Source: Clostridia bacterium
Lineage (GTDB): Bacteria > Bacillota > Clostridia > Oscillospirales > Acutalibacteraceae
Direction: 5' to 3'
DNA: 64,000 nt
Assembly (NCBI GenBank): GCA_017624735.1
Contig: JAGAMK010000034.1
Coordinates: 1 to 64,000, forward strand
The notes beneath the pieces are model-generated. The model had not been told where the DNA came from. It did not search any database and saw nothing but the letters and a program-made list of their open reading frames with translations. Made by a program: the position numbers and the translations under genes. Shown one piece after another: positions 61,692-64,000 of the stretch. Position 1 is the first letter of the stretch, and the number at the start of each line of letters is the position of its first letter.

Positions 61692-64000
61692 ATGTCACAT
61701 ATTGTTAATGAAGCAATAATGCTTTCTAAAAGTAAATATTTAAAAGATATTAAAGAATTAAATTCCAACGAATTGCATGATGTAATTTCAAGTGCTGTTA
61801 TGTCATCAATTTCAGATAATTGGAAAAATAGCCGAAATCAGCGAATTAAGAATAGAACTGCATTCTATTTTTCTGCAGAATTCCTTGTGGGACGTTCAAT
61901 ATATAACAATCTTGTATCATTAGGTATTTATGATGAGATTGAGAATGAATTAAACCAGTATGGTGTGTCTTTAAAAGCACTTGAAGACATAGAAGATGCT
62001 GCCCTTGGTAATGGTGGCTTAGGTCGACTTGCAGCTTGTTTTCTTGATAGTGCTGCAACACTTAATATTCCGCTTGATGGATATGGTATTCGTTATAAGT
62101 ATGGTCTTTTTAAGCAGGATATTGTAAATGGGTTTCAAACTGAAACTGCAGACGATTGGACAAAATGGGGCGACCCATGGTCAAAGCGAATTGAAAATGA
62201 TGCAGTAACTGTTGAATTTAAAGATATGTCTGTTAAAGCTGTGCCTTATGATATGCCGATTATAGGGTTTGGTACAGATAATATTGGTACATTAAGATTA
62301 TGGCAGAGTGAGTCACTTATGCCTTTTGACTTTGATTTGTTTAATTCACAAAAGTATGACAAATCTGTTGCTTTGAAGAATAGAGCCGAGGATATTTCCC
62401 GTGTTCTTTACCCAAATGATGACAATAATGAGGGTAAGAAATTACGACTTAAACAGCAGTATTTCTTCTCAAGTGCATCCTTGCAGGATATTATCAGAAA
62501 ATACAAGAGAATTCACGGTGATGATTTTATAAAGTTTGCTGATTACATTACAATTCAGTTAAATGACACACATCCTGTAATTTCAATTCCTGAACTTATA
62601 AGACTTTTGACTGTTAATGAAAATGTTGCTTTTGAAAATGCAGTTGAAATCTGTAAAAATGTGTTCAATTACACTAATCACACTATTATGCAGGAAGCAT
62701 TGGAAAAATGGGACTTAAAGATTATTCGTGATACAATTCCACAGATTGTTGACATAATTAAACAACTTGATAAGATGCTAAAAAAAGAACTTAAAACTGC
62801 TAAAGTTGATAAAGAAAAAGCAGAAAAAATGCAGATAATTCAGGATAAAAGGGTTCACATGGCTTATCTTGCGATTTTCTGTTCGAAGTATGTCAATGGT
62901 GTTGCAAGAATTCATACTGATATTCTTAAAACTGATGTATTAAAAGACTGGTATGAACTTTATCCTGAAAAATTTCAGAATAAAACAAACGGTATCACTC
63001 AAAGACGGTGGTTGTTGCTTTGTAATCGTGAACTATCTACACTTGTTACAGAGCTTTTAGGTAGTGATGAATGGATAACAGACCTTGATAAACTCAAAGA
63101 GCTTGAAAAGTATGCAGATGATGAAAATGTCCTTAATCGTTTTATTGAAATAAAAGAAAAAAAGAAAAAGCAGTTAGTAGAGTTTATCAAAGTTCACGAT
63201 GATGTTGTAATTGATGAAAATTCAATTTTTGATATTCAGATTAAACGACTTCACGAATATAAGCGACAGTTGCTCAATGCGCTTGCAATTCTTGAACTTT
63301 ACTTTGAAATCAAAGATGGCACTCTTAAAGATTTTACACCAACAACATTCATTTTCGGAGCGAAATCTGCTCCAGGATATGCTCGTGCAAAAGGTATAAT
63401 CAAACTCATTAATGAAATTGCAAAACTTATTGAAAATGATAAAGAAGTTTCAAAATATATCAAAGTTGTTTTCGTTAAGAATTATAATGTTTCTTATGCT
63501 GAAAAACTTGTTGCAGCCGCAGATGTCAGCGAACAGATTTCCACTGCAGGTACGGAAGCATCAGGTACAGGCAATATGAAACTTATGCTTAATGGTGCGG
63601 TTACACTTGGAACTTATGACGGTGCAAATATAGAAATTGTCGAAGAAGCAGGGGAAGAGAATAACTATATCTTTGGTGCTCGTGTAGAAGATATTGAAGA
63701 AATCAAAGACACCTATTCTTCAAAAGTACTTTATGAAACTGATGAGAAAATCAAACGTGTTCTTGATGCACTTGTTGACGGTACACTCAAAGACGGAAAA
63801 ACAAAGATTTTCAAAGAACTTTATGATTCAATTCTTAAAGGTGCATCGTGGCATAAGCCTGACCATTATTACTTGCTTCTTGATTTCAACGATTATCTTG
63901 AAACAAAGAAAAAAGTTAATGTGGATTATAAAAACAAAAAAGAATTTTACAAAAAGTGTTGGCTCAATATGTGTAATGCAGGTAAGTTCTCATCCGACAG
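61692..64000 (+). CDS. glgP: Glycogen/maltodextrin phosphorylase (cut by window edge)
   Basis: Releases glucose-1-phosphate from alpha-1,4-glucans with PLP as cofactor. I translated the frame by eye from ATG 61692 to the edge without a stop or frameshift: about 769 codons, probably short of the end by a few dozen residues (last visible motif NAGKFSSD). Motifs are AEFLVGRS, LGNGGLGRLAACFLDS, YGIRYKYG, and GTGNMK with PLP lysine K630. The start directly abuts malQ's stop without a clear ribosome site, so it is probably coupled. Confidence 0.96.
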   Translation, partial: MSHIVNEAIMLSKSKYLKDIKELNSNELHDVISSAVMSSISDNWKNSRNQRIKNRTAFYFSAEFLVGRSIYNNLVSLGIYDEIENELNQYGVSLKALEDIEDAALGNGGLGRLAACFLDSAATLNIPLDGYGIRYKYGLFKQDIVNGFQTETADDWTKWGDPWSKRIENDAVTVEFKDMSVKAVPYDMPIIGFGTDNIGTLRLWQSESLMPFDFDLFNSQKYDKSVALKNRAEDISRVLYPNDDNNEGKKLRLKQQYFFSSASLQDIIRKYKRIHGDDFIKFADYITIQLNDTHPVISIPELIRLLTVNENVAFENAVEICKNVFNYTNHTIMQEALEKWDLKIIRDTIPQIVDIIKQLDKMLKKELKTAKVDKEKAEKMQIIQDKRVHMAYLAIFCSKYVNGVARIHTDILKTDVLKDWYELYPEKFQNKTNGITQRRWLLLCNRELSTLVTELLGSDEWITDLDKLKELEKYADDENVLNRFIEIKEKKKKQLVEFIKVHDDVVIDENSIFDIQIKRLHEYKRQLLNALAILELYFEIKDGTLKDFTPTTFIFGAKSAPGYARAKGIIKLINEIAKLIENDKEVSKYIKVVFVKNYNVSYAEKLVAAADVSEQISTAGTEASGTGNMKLMLNGAVTLGTYDGANIEIVEEAGEENNYIFGARVEDIEEIKDTYSSKVLYETDEKIKRVLDALVDGTLKDGKTKIFKELYDSILKGASWHKPDHYYLLLDFNDYLETKKKVNVDYKNKKEFYKKCWLNMCNAGKFSSD

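Noticed and set aside
61692..64000. Suspected frameshift in glgP
   Set aside because: Translating line by line from 61692 gave one open frame including the PLP motif; the gene is only cut by the window edge.

Overview
This is a chromosomal window from a low-G+C Gram-positive bacterium, most likely an anaerobic gut Clostridium relative (Oscillospiraceae/Ruminococcaceae-like). The evidence is: a fused IspH-ribosomal protein S1 gene, a transketolase split into two subunits, SepF and DivIVA division genes, strong GGAGG or GGTGA ribosome binding sites, TTGACA/TATAAT-type promoters, lipobox-bearing binding proteins, a BspA-type leucine-rich surface protein, and short GC-rich palindromic repeats in an otherwise AT-rich sequence. 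There is no sign of a prophage, an IS element or a CRISPR array.

Layout. 1-785: a structured inverted-repeat element, an SCP2-like protein and promoters. 785-12569 (+): lipase, miaB, ylbF, mutS, a small accessory block of three genes laced with TTGTAGGGG palindromes, then mutL, miaA, an HlyD-like adaptor and a YggS PLP protein. 12585-18237 (+): sepF, divIVA, lspA, rluD, a HAD phosphatase and the two transketolase halves. 18256-18510: a terminator, then an apparently free-standing small RNA gene with its own promoter and terminator. 18658-20763: BspA-type protein. 20820-22028 (-): ackA. 22147-28841 (+): tmcAL, then an overlapping run rpiR-baiN-cmk-plsC-ispH/S1. 28941-35595: GH27 alpha-galactosidase, a membrane protein, ligA, a small-molecule kinase, an RluA-type synthase and a membrane protein. 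35602-37961 (+): polar amino-acid ABC importer. 38000-40596: rubredoxin-flavin reductase and an NhaC-type antiporter. 40651-51200 (-): nadE, a cytidylate-kinase-like gene at the end of a complete liv branched-chain amino-acid importer, an M28 peptidase and an acyl-CoA synthetase with a divergent TetR regulator. 51960-55819: an unknown gene, tRNA-Pro(GGG), an EEP hydrolase and an ABC-F ATPase. 55997-64000 (+): a sugar ABC importer followed by malQ and glgP (glgP runs off the right edge), a maltodextrin/glycogen utilisation operon.

Most genes are conserved housekeeping or transport genes. The most unusual items are the uncharacterised small RNA (18341-18510), a strong internal ribosome binding site that would release a free S1 protein from the IspH-S1 fusion, a NAD synthetase whose glutaminase nucleophile is replaced by glycine, a cysteine-rich DnaJ-zinc-finger-like ectodomain on an NhaC antiporter, a GH27 enzyme with a domain inserted in its barrel, and a repeat-spaced three-gene block that separates mutS from mutL. 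All calls come from reading the sequence; no database search was run.
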